The notes under the pieces are model-generated. The model made no database searches. It was not told where the DNA came from and saw nothing but the letters and a program-made list of their open reading frames with translations. This document shows, in pieces, positions 1 through 8,170 of a stretch of DNA of 44,648 nucleotides. Each line of letters starts with the position of its first letter. Position 1 is the first letter of the stretch. The position numbers and the translations under genes were made by a program. Source of the DNA: an uncultured Clostridia bacterium (GTDB taxonomy: Bacteria > Bacillota > Clostridia > Christensenellales > Borkfalkiaceae); assembly GCA_934271245.1 (NCBI GenBank), contig CAKQQY010000014.1:1-44648 (forward strand), in the 5' to 3' direction.

Positions 1-2881
1 CCGTTTCGTACGTTTCCTGATAATCTTCCCAGATACTTTGCTGCAAGTATTCGAGATCGGTATCTATTTTGGTAAGTTTTATATCTTCTTCGTGTTTTTT
101 CTCGGTAAGTTCGGTAATTTCCGCCGACAATTCCTTTCTTAACGCATCGTTTTTCGTGAGTTGGTCTTTAAGACCCGTTTTGCCGTTTTCGATTGACTCT
201 ATCTTTTCGCGGATTCCGTTGATATAGTCTTGTTCTTCTTTAGTCAGCGCGATTTTTTCTTCTTCGCGCTTTAACTCTTCGATTATATCTCTCGCGCCGT
301 CGTTACTCTTAGATAGTCTTGCAATAGTTTCTTCCGATTCCGATTTTGCGAGCGAAAGTCTTGCGTTTTCGCTTTCGCAGGACGATATTTTACTCTTTAA
401 CTCGGTAATTTTTATCTGCAAAAGAGTGTTCTCTTCGGAAAGAGAATCTCTTTCTTTTTTAAGTTTTTCGAATTCCGCAAGGGGTTTATCGGCTATGCTT
501 TCCGCGCTTTCCTTGTCTTCTTCGAGTTTCTTGCCGCCCGACTGAACGGTTTTATAGTTTTCGTCGAGTTTTTGAATACGCTTATTCACGTCTTCGATAA
601 GTTCGGAAGTTCTTTCCATTTCCTGACCGAGTTCGGATAAAGAAGTTTCCGCAACCGCCTGTTTTTCCCTTTCAAGAACAATTTCCTGACGTTTTGCGTT
701 ATACTGTTCGTTATAAAGGGACAAATCGTCCAACGCCTTATCGCGTTTGACTTCTTCAGCCTTTTTGGATTCTTTCAGCGTATCCATTTCCGCGCGTTTG
801 GCTTTCAACGTTTCGGCGTTGTCCTCTATCTTTCTGTCGTTGGATAAAAGACCTTCGCTTCCCTGTCTTCTCGAACCGCCGGTTATCGAGCCGCGCGTTT
901 CGAAAACGTCTCCTTCCAAAGTAACTATCTTAAAGCAGAAACGGTATTTATCCGCTATGTTTTTGGCGTTTTCGAGCGTATCGACTATCAGGGTGTTGCC
1001 TAAAAGCCCCGAGATTACGTTTTCGTATTCGCGGTTAAAGGTTACGAGCCTGCTCGCCTCTCCTAACGCCCCGCGTTCTCTTAACGCCGCGGAAAGTTCC
1101 GTTCTCGTCATTCTCGGTTTAACCGAAGTTATAGGCAGAAAGGTTACCCTGCCGAAGCCGTTTCTTTTAAGGTATTCTATTAAATATTTAGCGTCGTCGG
1201 TAGTAGCCGTAACGATGTTCTGCGCGGCGGAAGCAAGCGCCGTTTCGAGCGCTATATCGTACTTTTTGTCGCTCTTTATTATCTCCGCGACTACGCCTTT
1301 TATTCTCTTTTTAAGTTCGCCGTCCGTTTTGGCTTTGTTAAGCAGAAGTTTTACCGACGGCATATAGCCTTCGTAACTTTCTTTTAATCCTTTATAGAAG
1401 TTATCTCTCGTAATAAGCGTGGTGATAACCGAGTTCAAGGTGAAAATTTTGTTGTCGATTTCAGCGACCTCTTCGTTTTCGAGTCGCACTTCGTTTTCCT
1501 TTTCCCCTATACCGTTTTTAAGTTCGTAAACGGATCTGTCCAAAGAATCTATATTCTTGTCTATTCTTTCTTTATCGTGGAAAATTTTATCCCGTTTAAC
1601 GGAAAGTTCGTCGAGTTTGGCGTTGAGTTCGGCAAGTTTTTCCGACAAATTGCTGAGTTCTATAGACATGGTGCCTTTATTGACTTTTACGTCGGACAAT
1701 GACTCGATGGATTCTATAACCTTTCTCTGATTTGCCGAAGCGATTTCTTCGCCGAGAGTTATTTTTTCGCTTAAAGACAGTAACTTTTTATTCTTTTCTT
1801 CCCATTCGGAAGTTATTTTGCTCAGTTCTTTTTTATCCGAAGAAAGCGATTCGTTGTTTTCTTTTACGGTGTCCGAACAGATTTTAACGTTTTTGCGGTT
1901 TTCTTCTATTTCCTTTTCCGCTCTTTCTATCTGACTTAAAACGTAAGATATTTTCTGTTCGTAAAGTTGCCTTGCGCCCGACGATTTTTCCATATCTACC
2001 CTTTTAACGAGCAGTTCGTCGTTCAACTTTTTTATTTCTCTGTCGGCTTCTTCTATATCGGAAAAGATTTTGTCGTAATCTTTCTGCGCGGCGGAAAGTT
2101 GGTCCATACGGAGAGCGCCCTGCTCTTCGATACCTTTTATTCTCGTGTTTATTTTCGCTTTCGCGCTTTCAACGCCTTCGGCTTTGGCGACGTAGGTGTT
2201 GAGTTCGTGATACTTTAACTGTTCGGAAAGTTCGTTGAATTCTTTGGCTTTTTCCGCTTGTCTGGAAAGGGGCGCCAACTGATTTTCTATTTCCGAAAGA
2301 ATGTCCGAATATCTTACGAGATTTTCGTGCGTTCTGTCGAGTTTTCTTTCCGATTCGTTCTTTCTCGTTTTGAATTTGGCAATACCCGTCGCTTCTTCGA
2401 AAATGGCTCTTCTGTCTTCGGGTTTCGCAGACATTATTTCTTCTACTTTGCCCTGTCCGATAATGGTATAACCTTCTTTACCGATACCGCATTCGTGAAG
2501 CAAATCCACGATATCTTTAAGTCTTGCGGGCTGCTTGTTTATGTAGTATTCGCTTTCGCCCGATCTGAAAAGTTTTCTCGTTATGATTACTTCGTTATAG
2601 TCAAGGCTGAAAATTTTGTTGGAATTATCGAAAAACAGCGATACTTCGCAATAAGAAAGAGATTTCCTGTTCTGCGTACCCGAAAATATGACGTCCTGCA
2701 TGCTCGAACCGCGCAGGCTCTTTGCGGACTGTTCGCCTAAAACCCAGCGAATGGCGTCTGCGACGTTGCTTTTTCCGCACCCGTTCGGCCCGACTATCGC
2801 CGTTATTCCGTTACCGAACTTAATTTCGGCTTTATCCGCAAAAGATTTAAATCCGTATAATTCGACTTTTTCGAAATTCAA
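1..2881 (-). CDS. smc: Chromosome segregation ATPase SMC (partial; C-terminal end cut by window edge)
   Basis: SMC forms the DNA-entrapping ring that, with ScpA and ScpB, compacts and segregates the chromosome. I read 960 codons in one open frame. The N-terminal ATPase head has Walker A GPNGCGKSN at about residues 31-39 and the QSAKSLRG segment after it. A long charged coiled coil follows, then a hinge at about residues 505-650, then the returning coiled coil, which includes the family-typical LQQSIWEDY near the window edge. Roughly 220 residues, with the signature motif and Walker B, lie outside. The start is TTG at 2881-2879. It overlaps the rnc stop as TTGA, with AGGGCGG about nine bases upstream, so the genes are probably translationally coupled. 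The rnc-smc order is classical for Firmicutes. Confidence 0.95.
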   Translation of the reverse strand, partial: MNFEKVELYGFKSFADKAEIKFGNGITAIVGPNGCGKSNVADAIRWVLGEQSAKSLRGSSMQDVIFSGTQNRKSLSYCEVSLFFDNSNKIFSLDYNEVIITRKLFRSGESEYYINKQPARLKDIVDLLHECGIGKEGYTIIGQGKVEEIMSAKPEDRRAIFEEATGIAKFKTRKNESERKLDRTHENLVRYSDILSEIENQLAPLSRQAEKAKEFNELSEQLKYHELNTYVAKAEGVESAKAKINTRIKGIEEQGALRMDQLSAAQKDYDKIFSDIEEADREIKKLNDELLVKRVDMEKSSGARQLYEQKISYVLSQIERAEKEIEENRKNVKICSDTVKENNESLSSDKKELSKITSEWEEKNKKLLSLSEKITLGEEIASANQRKVIESIESLSDVKVNKGTMSIELSNLSEKLAELNAKLDELSVKRDKIFHDKERIDKNIDSLDRSVYELKNGIGEKENEVRLENEEVAEIDNKIFTLNSVITTLITRDNFYKGLKESYEGYMPSVKLLLNKAKTDGELKKRIKGVVAEIIKSDKKYDIALETALASAAQNIVTATTDDAKYLIEYLKRNGFGRVTFLPITSVKPRMTRTELSAALRERGALGEASRLVTFNREYENVISGLLGNTLIVDTLENAKNIADKYRFCFKIVTLEGDVFETRGSITGGSRRQGSEGLLSNDRKIEDNAETLKAKRAEMDTLKESKKAEEVKRDKALDDLSLYNEQYNAKRQEIVLEREKQAVAETSLSELGQEMERTSELIEDVNKRIQKLDENYKTVQSGGKKLEEDKESAESIADKPLAEFEKLKKERDSLSEENTLLQIKITELKSKISSCESENARLSLAKSESEETIARLSKSNDGARDIIEELKREEEKIALTKEEQDYINGIREKIESIENGKTGLKDQLTKNDALRKELSAEITELTEKKHEEDIKLTKIDTDLEYLQQSIWEDYQETYET

Positions 2882-3582
2882 TGTTTGTTACCGCCCTGTT
2901 TTTTTAATTTGTCTAACGCTTTTTTAGCCGCTTCTCTTTCCGCGGCTTTTTTATTCGGTCCCGTTCCTTCCGCCGTTTTCGCTCCGTTAAGAAGCGCCGC
3001 CACGCGGAATTCCGGTAAGTGATCGGGTCCTTTTTTCCACAGCGTTTCGTACGAAACGCTTCCTAATTTATATTTCTGTACGTATTCCTGATATTCGCTT
3101 TTATAATCGGCGTCCGGCTTTTTCTTTTCCTTTTTCTTTTTATCGGCTTCGTAATCTTTTATTATGGTGTCGGAAATAAACCTTTTGGCTTCTTTTAATC
3201 CGCCGTCTATGTAAATTCCCGCAACCAAAGATTCGTACACGCTGGAAAAAAGTTTTTCTTCGGTATGCGTTCTGTCTATCCCTTTTCCGAGCAGAACGTA
3301 ATCGGTAAGACCCAACTTTTTTACCGCCCTTAAAAGCGGCTCTTTAGAAACCAGTTCTTTTCTTTCTTCGGTAAGTTTCCCCTCGTCGCCCGACGCGTTT
3401 TTAAATAGGTACTCGGTGGTTACGAATTCTATTATCGCGTCGCCGAAAAATTCCAGCAGTTCGTTATCGTCGCCGCCGTGTTCGTACGCGTAAGACGAGT
3501 GAGTGAAACACTTCCTTAAAAGCATTACGTCACGGAACGCGTACCCGATTTTGCTCTGTACCCCTTCTATATCGAATATCAT
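2878..3582 (-). CDS. rnc: Ribonuclease III
   Basis: This double-strand-specific endoribonuclease processes rRNA precursors and structured mRNAs. It has 234 residues, the usual length. The signature NELLEFFGDA at residues 40-49 supplies the metal ligands E44 and D48, and E117 is kept in YESLVAGIYIDGG. A C-terminal dsRNA-binding domain starts at about residue 160 (KSEYQEYVQ) and ends in a GPNKKAAEREAAKKAL helix. The start ATG follows AAAGAGGATA. It lies 18 bases after the asnS stop and overlaps smc by four bases, so asnS-rnc-smc looks like one transcript. Odd point: the position of the second conserved metal-binding aspartate (D114 in E. coli) is serine in my alignment by eye. Confidence 0.95.
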   Translation of the reverse strand: MIFDIEGVQSKIGYAFRDVMLLRKCFTHSSYAYEHGGDDNELLEFFGDAIIEFVTTEYLFKNASGDEGKLTEERKELVSKEPLLRAVKKLGLTDYVLLGKGIDRTHTEEKLFSSVYESLVAGIYIDGGLKEAKRFISDTIIKDYEADKKKKEKKKPDADYKSEYQEYVQKYKLGSVSYETLWKKGPDHLPEFRVAALLNGAKTAEGTGPNKKAAEREAAKKALDKLKKQGGNKH

Positions 3583-3600
3583 TATCCTCTTTCCCGTACC

Positions 3601-4986
3601 TTACAGATTTCCTACCGTTCTCGGGAAAGGAAGAACGTCTCTTATATTGCCGATACCCGTAAGATACATTACCATACGTTCGAATCCGAGGCCGAATCCC
3701 GAATGGGTAACCCCGCCGTATTTTCTTATGTCGAGATACGCTTTATATTCGTCTTCCTTTAAGCCGCATTCCGCCATTCTCTTTCTTAAAAGGTCTATTC
3801 TTTCTTCTCTCTGGCTTCCGCCGATGAGTTCGCCGATTCCGGGGACTAAAAGGTCGCTTGCGGCAACCGTTTTTCCGTCGTCGTTAAGACGCATGTAGAA
3901 AGCCTTTATTTCCTTGGGATAGTCGGTTAAAAATACCGGCTTTCTGAACACTTCTTCCGTCAGATATCTTTCATGTTCGCTCTGAAGGTCCACGCCCCAG
4001 TATACGGGGAATTCGAATCTGTCTTTTACCTTTTCCAGAATTTCTATCGCTTCGGTATAAGTTAAACGTTTGAATTCGTTGCCGACGACGTTGTTTAATC
4101 TGTCTAAAAGACCCGTATCGACGAATTTATTCAAGAAGTCGAGTTCTTCTTTGCAGGTAGACATTACGTAATTTATAATAAATTTCACCATTTCTTCGGC
4201 GCAATCCATATCGTCGGAAAGGTCTGCGAACGCCATTTCGGGTTCAATCATCCAGAATTCCGCCGCGTGACGGACGGTGTTGGACCTTTCCGCCCTGAAA
4301 GTCGGTCCGAAAGTGTATACGTTGGAAAACGCCATTGCGAAGTTTTCCACGTCGAGTTGCCCGGATACGGTTAAACTTGCTTTTTTACCGAAGAAGTCCT
4401 GTTTATAATCGACTTCGCCGTTTTCCTTGGGTACGTTGTTAAGGTCGAGAGTGGTCGCCTGGAACATTGCGCCCGCGCCTTCGCAGTCGCTTCCCGTGAT
4501 GATGGGAGTATGGACGTAAACGAATCCCCTTTCGTTAAAGAATTTATGTATTGCGTAAGCCGCTTCGCTTCTTATCTTAAAAACCGCGTTAAAGGTGTTG
4601 GTTCTCGGACGAAGGTGCGGAATGGTTCTCAAAAATTCGAGAGTGTGTCTTTTTTTCTGCAACGGATAATCGGGAGAAGAAACCCCTAACACTTCGATCT
4701 TGTCCGCGTTGATTTCGAACGGTTGTTTGTTTTCGGGCGTAACGACTACTTTGCCCGTAACTTTTATGCACGCGCCGACGTTTTGCTTTGCTGCTTCGTC
4801 GTAATTTTCCACTTTGTTTCTTTCGAAAACTATCTGACAATTTTTAAAGTAAGACCCGTCGTTAAGTTCGATAAAACCAAACGTTTTGGAATCTCTAACG
4901 GTTTTCGCCCAGCCGCAAACCGTAACTTCGGCGCCGCCGAGTTTTTCGTAATCGGAAAAAATCTTTTTTAACTGCGTTCTTTTCAT
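3601..4986 (-). CDS. asnS: Asparaginyl-tRNA synthetase
   Basis: This class IIb synthetase charges tRNA-Asn with asparagine in the cytoplasm. The 461 residues are full length. An N-terminal OB-fold anticodon-binding domain (about 15-110, VTVCGWAKTVRDS) is followed by the class II core, with motif 2 around FRAERSNTVRHAAEFWMIE and motif 3 GFGLGFERMVMYLTG. The end NIRDVLPFPRT is typical of AsnRS; AspRS usually has longer insertions and differs here. The start ATG is preceded by AAAAGGTGG at good spacing. It is the first gene of a probable asnS-rnc-smc transcript and has its own promoter upstream. Confidence 0.95.
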   Translation of the reverse strand: MKRTQLKKIFSDYEKLGGAEVTVCGWAKTVRDSKTFGFIELNDGSYFKNCQIVFERNKVENYDEAAKQNVGACIKVTGKVVVTPENKQPFEINADKIEVLGVSSPDYPLQKKRHTLEFLRTIPHLRPRTNTFNAVFKIRSEAAYAIHKFFNERGFVYVHTPIITGSDCEGAGAMFQATTLDLNNVPKENGEVDYKQDFFGKKASLTVSGQLDVENFAMAFSNVYTFGPTFRAERSNTVRHAAEFWMIEPEMAFADLSDDMDCAEEMVKFIINYVMSTCKEELDFLNKFVDTGLLDRLNNVVGNEFKRLTYTEAIEILEKVKDRFEFPVYWGVDLQSEHERYLTEEVFRKPVFLTDYPKEIKAFYMRLNDDGKTVAASDLLVPGIGELIGGSQREERIDLLRKRMAECGLKEDEYKAYLDIRKYGGVTHSGFGLGFERMVMYLTGIGNIRDVLPFPRTVGNL

Positions 4987-5018
4987 AAGCCACCTTTTAT
5001 TTACAAAAATACTATTTT

Positions 5019-5048
5019 AGTATACCATTTTCTTTCGGGTTTTTACAA
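5019..5048 (-). promoter_or_regulatory. Sigma-A-like promoter of asnS-rnc-smc
   Basis: On the minus strand, TTGTAA (5043-5048) is separated by 18 bases from TATACT (5019-5024), which carries the extended -10 TGG immediately before it. This leaves a leader of about 25 bases before the asnS ATG. It lies between the terminator of the SSB-like gene and asnS. Confidence 0.65.
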
Positions 5049-5098
5049 GGTTTTTTCGTAACTTTTTATTTTTTATTGACTTTTACTCGTTTAAAATT

Positions 5099-5122
5099 AA
5101 AAAACCGACCTTACCGGTCGGT
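5099..5122 (-). terminator. Intrinsic terminator after the SSB-like gene
   Basis: CCGACC (5105-5110) pairs with GGTCGG (5116-5121) around a five-base loop, plus one A-T pair. On the minus strand it is followed by six T. It closes the deacetylase-SSB transcript. Confidence 0.8.
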
Positions 5123-5143
5123 CTTAAAGTTTTGGTTTTCGTG

Positions 5144-5842
5144 TTATTGCCCCGTATATTCCCTTTGTTCGAAAGGCAAAGCGTTCGTGAACGAAAATTC
5201 CGCGTCCACGTCGATTTCTTCGTCTTTATCGCAGGAAGTGAGTTTGCTTATCGAAACTTCGTACGCGGTCATTATCTTAATATCGTCGTCGCCCGTTCTT
5301 TTCTGATATTCTCTGCTCTGAATTCTTCCGCACACTAAAATTCTGTCGCCCACGGCGAGATTTTTCGCAAACCTTGCGTTTCTGCCCCAGGCTATACACG
5401 GAATATAGTCGGATTTGTTGTAAGACCTGTTTACCGCAAGCAGAATATCTGCTATTTCTCTGTTAAAAGGCGTCGTTCTGTAAACGGGCGGTTTGCACAC
5501 GTAACCCGTTAAAACTATGCCGTTGGTATTCGTTACGGGCATGGTATCGTACAGTTCCCGAACGAAAACGGTAAGCATAAGTTTGCTTTTGCCGTTTACA
5601 AGTTTATTGTAACTGCGGAACTGCCCCATGGCGTTTATAGTTTTTCCGATTTCCAGTCTGTTATCCGAAATAAGCCTTTCGGAAACGGTCACGGGCAAAA
5701 TATCCGCTTGCCCCGATAATCTTTTTACGAGAACTTTCATCTCGTAAAATCCTTCTCCGTACACTTCGTGCGAAAATTCCGCGTCCGAAACGATTTCGCC
5801 GCTGATATACACTTTGTTGTTTTTCTCTGTCAGTCCGTTCAT
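5144..5842 (-). CDS. SSB-like protein with two OB-fold-like halves
   Basis: This is a probable single-stranded DNA-binding protein. Canonical bacterial SSB has one OB fold and 140-180 residues; this one has 232. Residues from about 105 on (GIVLTGYVCKPPVYRTT, then DILLAVNRSYNKSDYIPCIAWGRNARFAKNL, then GDRILVCGRIQSREYQKR) match the SSB OB fold well. Residues 1-100 (NNKVYISGEIVSDAEFSHEV, then FYEMKVLVKR, then IGKTINAMGQFRSY) look like a second, diverged OB fold. The acidic tail DEEIDVDAEF is followed by no typical DIPF tip. A TTG at 5854 is also in frame, but ATG at 5842 has GGAGG at ideal spacing, so I start there. It lies 19 bases after the deacetylase stop. It may be an accessory SSB; the housekeeping ssb (usually near rpsF/rpsR) is not in the window. 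Confidence 0.8.
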   Translation of the reverse strand: MNGLTEKNNKVYISGEIVSDAEFSHEVYGEGFYEMKVLVKRLSGQADILPVTVSERLISDNRLEIGKTINAMGQFRSYNKLVNGKSKLMLTVFVRELYDTMPVTNTNGIVLTGYVCKPPVYRTTPFNREIADILLAVNRSYNKSDYIPCIAWGRNARFAKNLAVGDRILVCGRIQSREYQKRTGDDDIKIMTAYEVSISKLTSCDKDEEIDVDAEFSFTNALPFEQREYTGQ

Positions 5843-5861
5843 TTTTTCCTCCAATGAATTT

Positions 5862-6620
5862 CTAATTGTTTTTTATTTGCGACCCGTCCGCCGCCATAGA
5901 AAAGTTTTCGCGGTAAATCAGATCGCTTATTTTTACAAACTCGTATCCTTTCTCCTTCGCCCCTTTTATTATCGCGGGCAAGGCTTCGGCGGTATGTAGT
6001 CCGTTATTGTGAAACAGCACTATCGAACCGTTTCTTATCTTTCCTAAAACTCTCGACTCTATCTCTTTTGCCGATATGTTTTTCCAGTCTAAACTGTCTA
6101 CGTCCCACTGTATGGGATACAGCCCTTTTTCGTACGCCGTTTCTATAAGAAGATTGTTATAATCCCCGTAAGGCGGTCTGAAAACTTCCACCTTTTTACC
6201 CGTTATCGCGGTTATCGCTGCGGACGACGTTTCCAGTTCTTTCATAATTGTTTCCTTGTTCAGTTTGGACATATACGGGTGCGTCGCCGAGTGCGTGCCT
6301 ATATCGTGCCCCGCATCGTCTATCTTTTTAACGTATTCGGGATATTTTTTCGTCCAGAATTCCACCGTGAAAAAGGTGCATACCACGTCGTTTTCTTTCA
6401 TTATCGAAAGAAGTTTGTCGGTATAATCTACGCCCCAGGCGCAATCGAAAGAAATAGCGATTTTCTTTTCTTCCGTTTCCACGCGGTAAATAGGCAACTT
6501 TCTTCCGTTTTTACCGAACGCCTGAACGGTCGCGGGAACGACGCAGCAAACCGCAATCGCCGCGAATACCGCGACGGCGATAGTTACAAAAAACTTTTTC
6601 CTTAAAACGACTAATTTCAT
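5862..6620 (-). CDS. Polysaccharide deacetylase, PdaB-like, membrane-anchored or secreted
   Basis: This carbohydrate esterase family 4 protein probably removes acetyl groups from peptidoglycan. It has 252 residues. An N-terminal hydrophobic segment (about residues 10-32) is a signal or anchor. Catalytic motifs in order are SFDCAWG (PdaB-type variant of TFDDG), the metal-binding THSATHPY, RPPYGDYN, and IVLFHNNGLHTAEALP. PdaB proteins act in cortex formation in spore-formers, which suits this neighbourhood, but the exact role is inferred. An upstream ATG at 6644 is in frame but has no ribosome site; ATG at 6620 has GGAG 11 bases upstream and gives a normal signal sequence. The SSB-like gene follows 19 bases downstream. 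Confidence 0.85.
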   Translation of the reverse strand: MKLVVLRKKFFVTIAVAVFAAIAVCCVVPATVQAFGKNGRKLPIYRVETEEKKIAISFDCAWGVDYTDKLLSIMKENDVVCTFFTVEFWTKKYPEYVKKIDDAGHDIGTHSATHPYMSKLNKETIMKELETSSAAITAITGKKVEVFRPPYGDYNNLLIETAYEKGLYPIQWDVDSLDWKNISAKEIESRVLGKIRNGSIVLFHNNGLHTAEALPAIIKGAKEKGYEFVKISDLIYRENFSMAADGSQIKNN

Positions 6621-6785
6621 TATATCTTTCTCTCCGTGTCGCATTTTGTCGAAAAAGACGTTATCGGTACTGTTTTTGGCGTAAACCGTACGCTTTTTTT
6701 CGCCTATAAATACTTATTCCGACGCGGGAATTTTTATGCCGTTTGAAAAGAATGTAAAAAAAATTAAAATTATGGCTTTTTATGA

Positions 6786-6814
6786 TTGACAAAAAAAAAA
6801 TTATTTACTATAAT
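6786..6814 (+). promoter_or_regulatory. Consensus sigma-A promoter of tRNA-Thr
   Basis: TTGACA (6786-6791), 17 bases, TATAAT (6809-6814): a perfect match to the sigma-A consensus, about 20 bases before the tRNA. Confidence 0.9.
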
Positions 6815-6834
6815 GATTAGGCTTTTCAGAAAAC

Positions 6835-6910
<76 letters not shown>

Positions 6911-7041
6911 TTAGGAAAATCCTTGGAATGCCCGTGGCTTTCGAGGGTTTTTGCTTTTAAAAGAAAAAGCCCCGCCGCGTTCGGTAAACCCGAACTCGGT
7001 AGGGCAGATTTTTATTTTTCCACGATATTTTTCATTATAAC

Positions 7042-7075
7042 AAGAACCGCTTCCGATTTTTCGAAAGCGGTTCTT
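7042..7075. terminator. Bidirectional hairpin terminator between tRNA-Thr and degV-like gene
   Basis: AAGAACCGCTT (7042-7052) pairs perfectly with AAGCGGTTCTT (7065-7075). T-rich sequence follows on both strands. It sits between two converging genes. The stretch between the tRNA and this hairpin (6911-7041) shows nothing else I can name. Confidence 0.65.
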
Positions 7076-7107
7076 AAATTTTTATAAGAGAATTTCTATA
7101 GTCTTTA

Positions 7108-7965
7108 TCAGTCGCCTGTTTTTTTGCCGCCGTCGTTGATATACAGAATACCGAGACAGTTTTCCCCGCAGTGGCTGGTTATCGTGCCGCCCGCGTGAGT
7201 AATGTGAATGTTCTTGAATCCCGCTTCCTTTAACGCGTTCACGGCGATTTCTACCGTCGCGTCGTCTGCGGTGGTGTATGTTACGAAAGCTTCTTCTAAA
7301 TCGGGAGTATCGAATCTTTCGAGAACGTCTTTACAATAACTTTCGACTACCCTGTCGAAGTTACCCCTGTATTTGTTGCCGGATTTCATTTTTCCGTCCT
7401 CTACGATTATCTCGGGACGAATTCTTAAAAGGTTGGCTCCGAGATAAACAAGACTGCTGCATCTTCCGCCTTTATAAAGGTAATCTACCCTTTTAAGAGC
7501 GAAACTCGTCTGAACGTAAGGTATTCTCTTTTTACATTCTTCGACAATGGTTTCCGCGTCTTTGCCGGCGTCGGCAAGTTTTCTCGCGTAGATACACTGC
7601 AACGCTATGCCCGTAGATAACGAACGGGAATCTATAACGTAAACCTTTCCGAGTTTTTCGGCTACTTTTACCGCGTTGTTATACGCGCTGCTCATTTCCG
7701 AAGAAAGAGAAAAGTGTACTACGTAATCGTTGGTTTTTAATAGTTCGGTAAAATATTCTTCGAACTGGTATTCGTTTACCGCCGAAGTTTTGGGCAACAC
7801 CTTATGGGCGTTGACGTATTCGATAATTTCCGTCGGGGTCACTTCCCCGTCGAGTTTCGTTTCGTCCCCGAGTAAAATATGAAAAGGAACGGTAGTTATC
7901 TTAAATTCTTCTAATAATTCTTTCGTTAAGTCTACGGTGCTTTCTGCGGAAACCGCTATTTTCAT
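7108..7965 (-). CDS. DegV family protein (fatty-acid-binding FakB-like)
   Basis: DegV-family proteins bind a fatty acid; FakB members present it to the kinase FakA for phosphorylation. The 285 residues are the usual length. The N-terminal domain opens IAVSAESTVDLTKELL, contains PKTSAVNEYQFEEYF, where many homologues have TSQPS, and SLSSEMSSAYNNA for the ligand pocket. The C-terminal domain includes YLYKGGRCSS and the usual RIRPEI region. An in-frame TTG two codons upstream is possible, but ATG at 7965 has GGAGG eight bases away. No fakA is visible nearby. Substrate is inferred from family only. Confidence 0.88.
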   Translation of the reverse strand: MKIAVSAESTVDLTKELLEEFKITTVPFHILLGDETKLDGEVTPTEIIEYVNAHKVLPKTSAVNEYQFEEYFTELLKTNDYVVHFSLSSEMSSAYNNAVKVAEKLGKVYVIDSRSLSTGIALQCIYARKLADAGKDAETIVEECKKRIPYVQTSFALKRVDYLYKGGRCSSLVYLGANLLRIRPEIIVEDGKMKSGNKYRGNFDRVVESYCKDVLERFDTPDLEEAFVTYTTADDATVEIAVNALKEAGFKNIHITHAGGTITSHCGENCLGILYINDGGKKTGD

Positions 7966-8009
7966 GGTCAATACCTCCGTCGTTAAACGCTTGTTTGCTT
8001 TTTCTTTAT

Positions 8010-8038
8010 ATTTTATTTATTACGCGCGTTTTTATCAA
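8010..8038 (-). promoter_or_regulatory. Sigma-A-like promoter of the degV-like gene
   Basis: On the minus strand, TTGATA (8033-8038), 17 bases, TAAAAT (8010-8015). It lies about 45 bases before the start codon. Confidence 0.6.
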
Positions 8039-8101
8039 ACTACTTATCGCTTTTTTCTCTCTACAATCGCGTATCCGAACGATAGAATTTTCGTTTACCA
8101 C

Positions 8102-8161
8102 TCTACCCACGGTAGAATTCGCCGAAAAACGCTTGATTTTAAGGAAAAAACGTGCTATTAT
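8102..8161 (+). promoter_or_regulatory. Promoter and candidate operator of the HTH-membrane regulator
   Basis: TTGATT (8133-8138), 17 bases, TATTAT (8156-8161). Just upstream, TCTACC (8102-8107) and GGTAGA (8111-8116) form a perfect 6-bp inverted repeat with a three-base gap, a plausible binding site for the adjacent XRE protein. The -10 box ends nine bases before the ATG, so the transcript would have almost no leader. Confidence 0.5.
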
Positions 8162-8170
8162 TATGCTTGT

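Noticed and set aside
747..2927. Several plus-strand open frames over the smc gene
   Set aside because: They are shadows of the smc coding strand, low in complexity (Ser/Phe/Leu-rich), and have no ribosome site or recognisable motif.
6679..6700. Hairpin GCGTA/TACGC with a T-run on the plus strand, upstream of the deacetylase gene
   Set aside because: Only 5 bp, and no plus-strand gene leads into it; likely chance.
6911..6990. Possible phage attachment site after tRNA-Thr
   Set aside because: No repeat of the tRNA 3' end occurs downstream and no integrase or phage gene is present.
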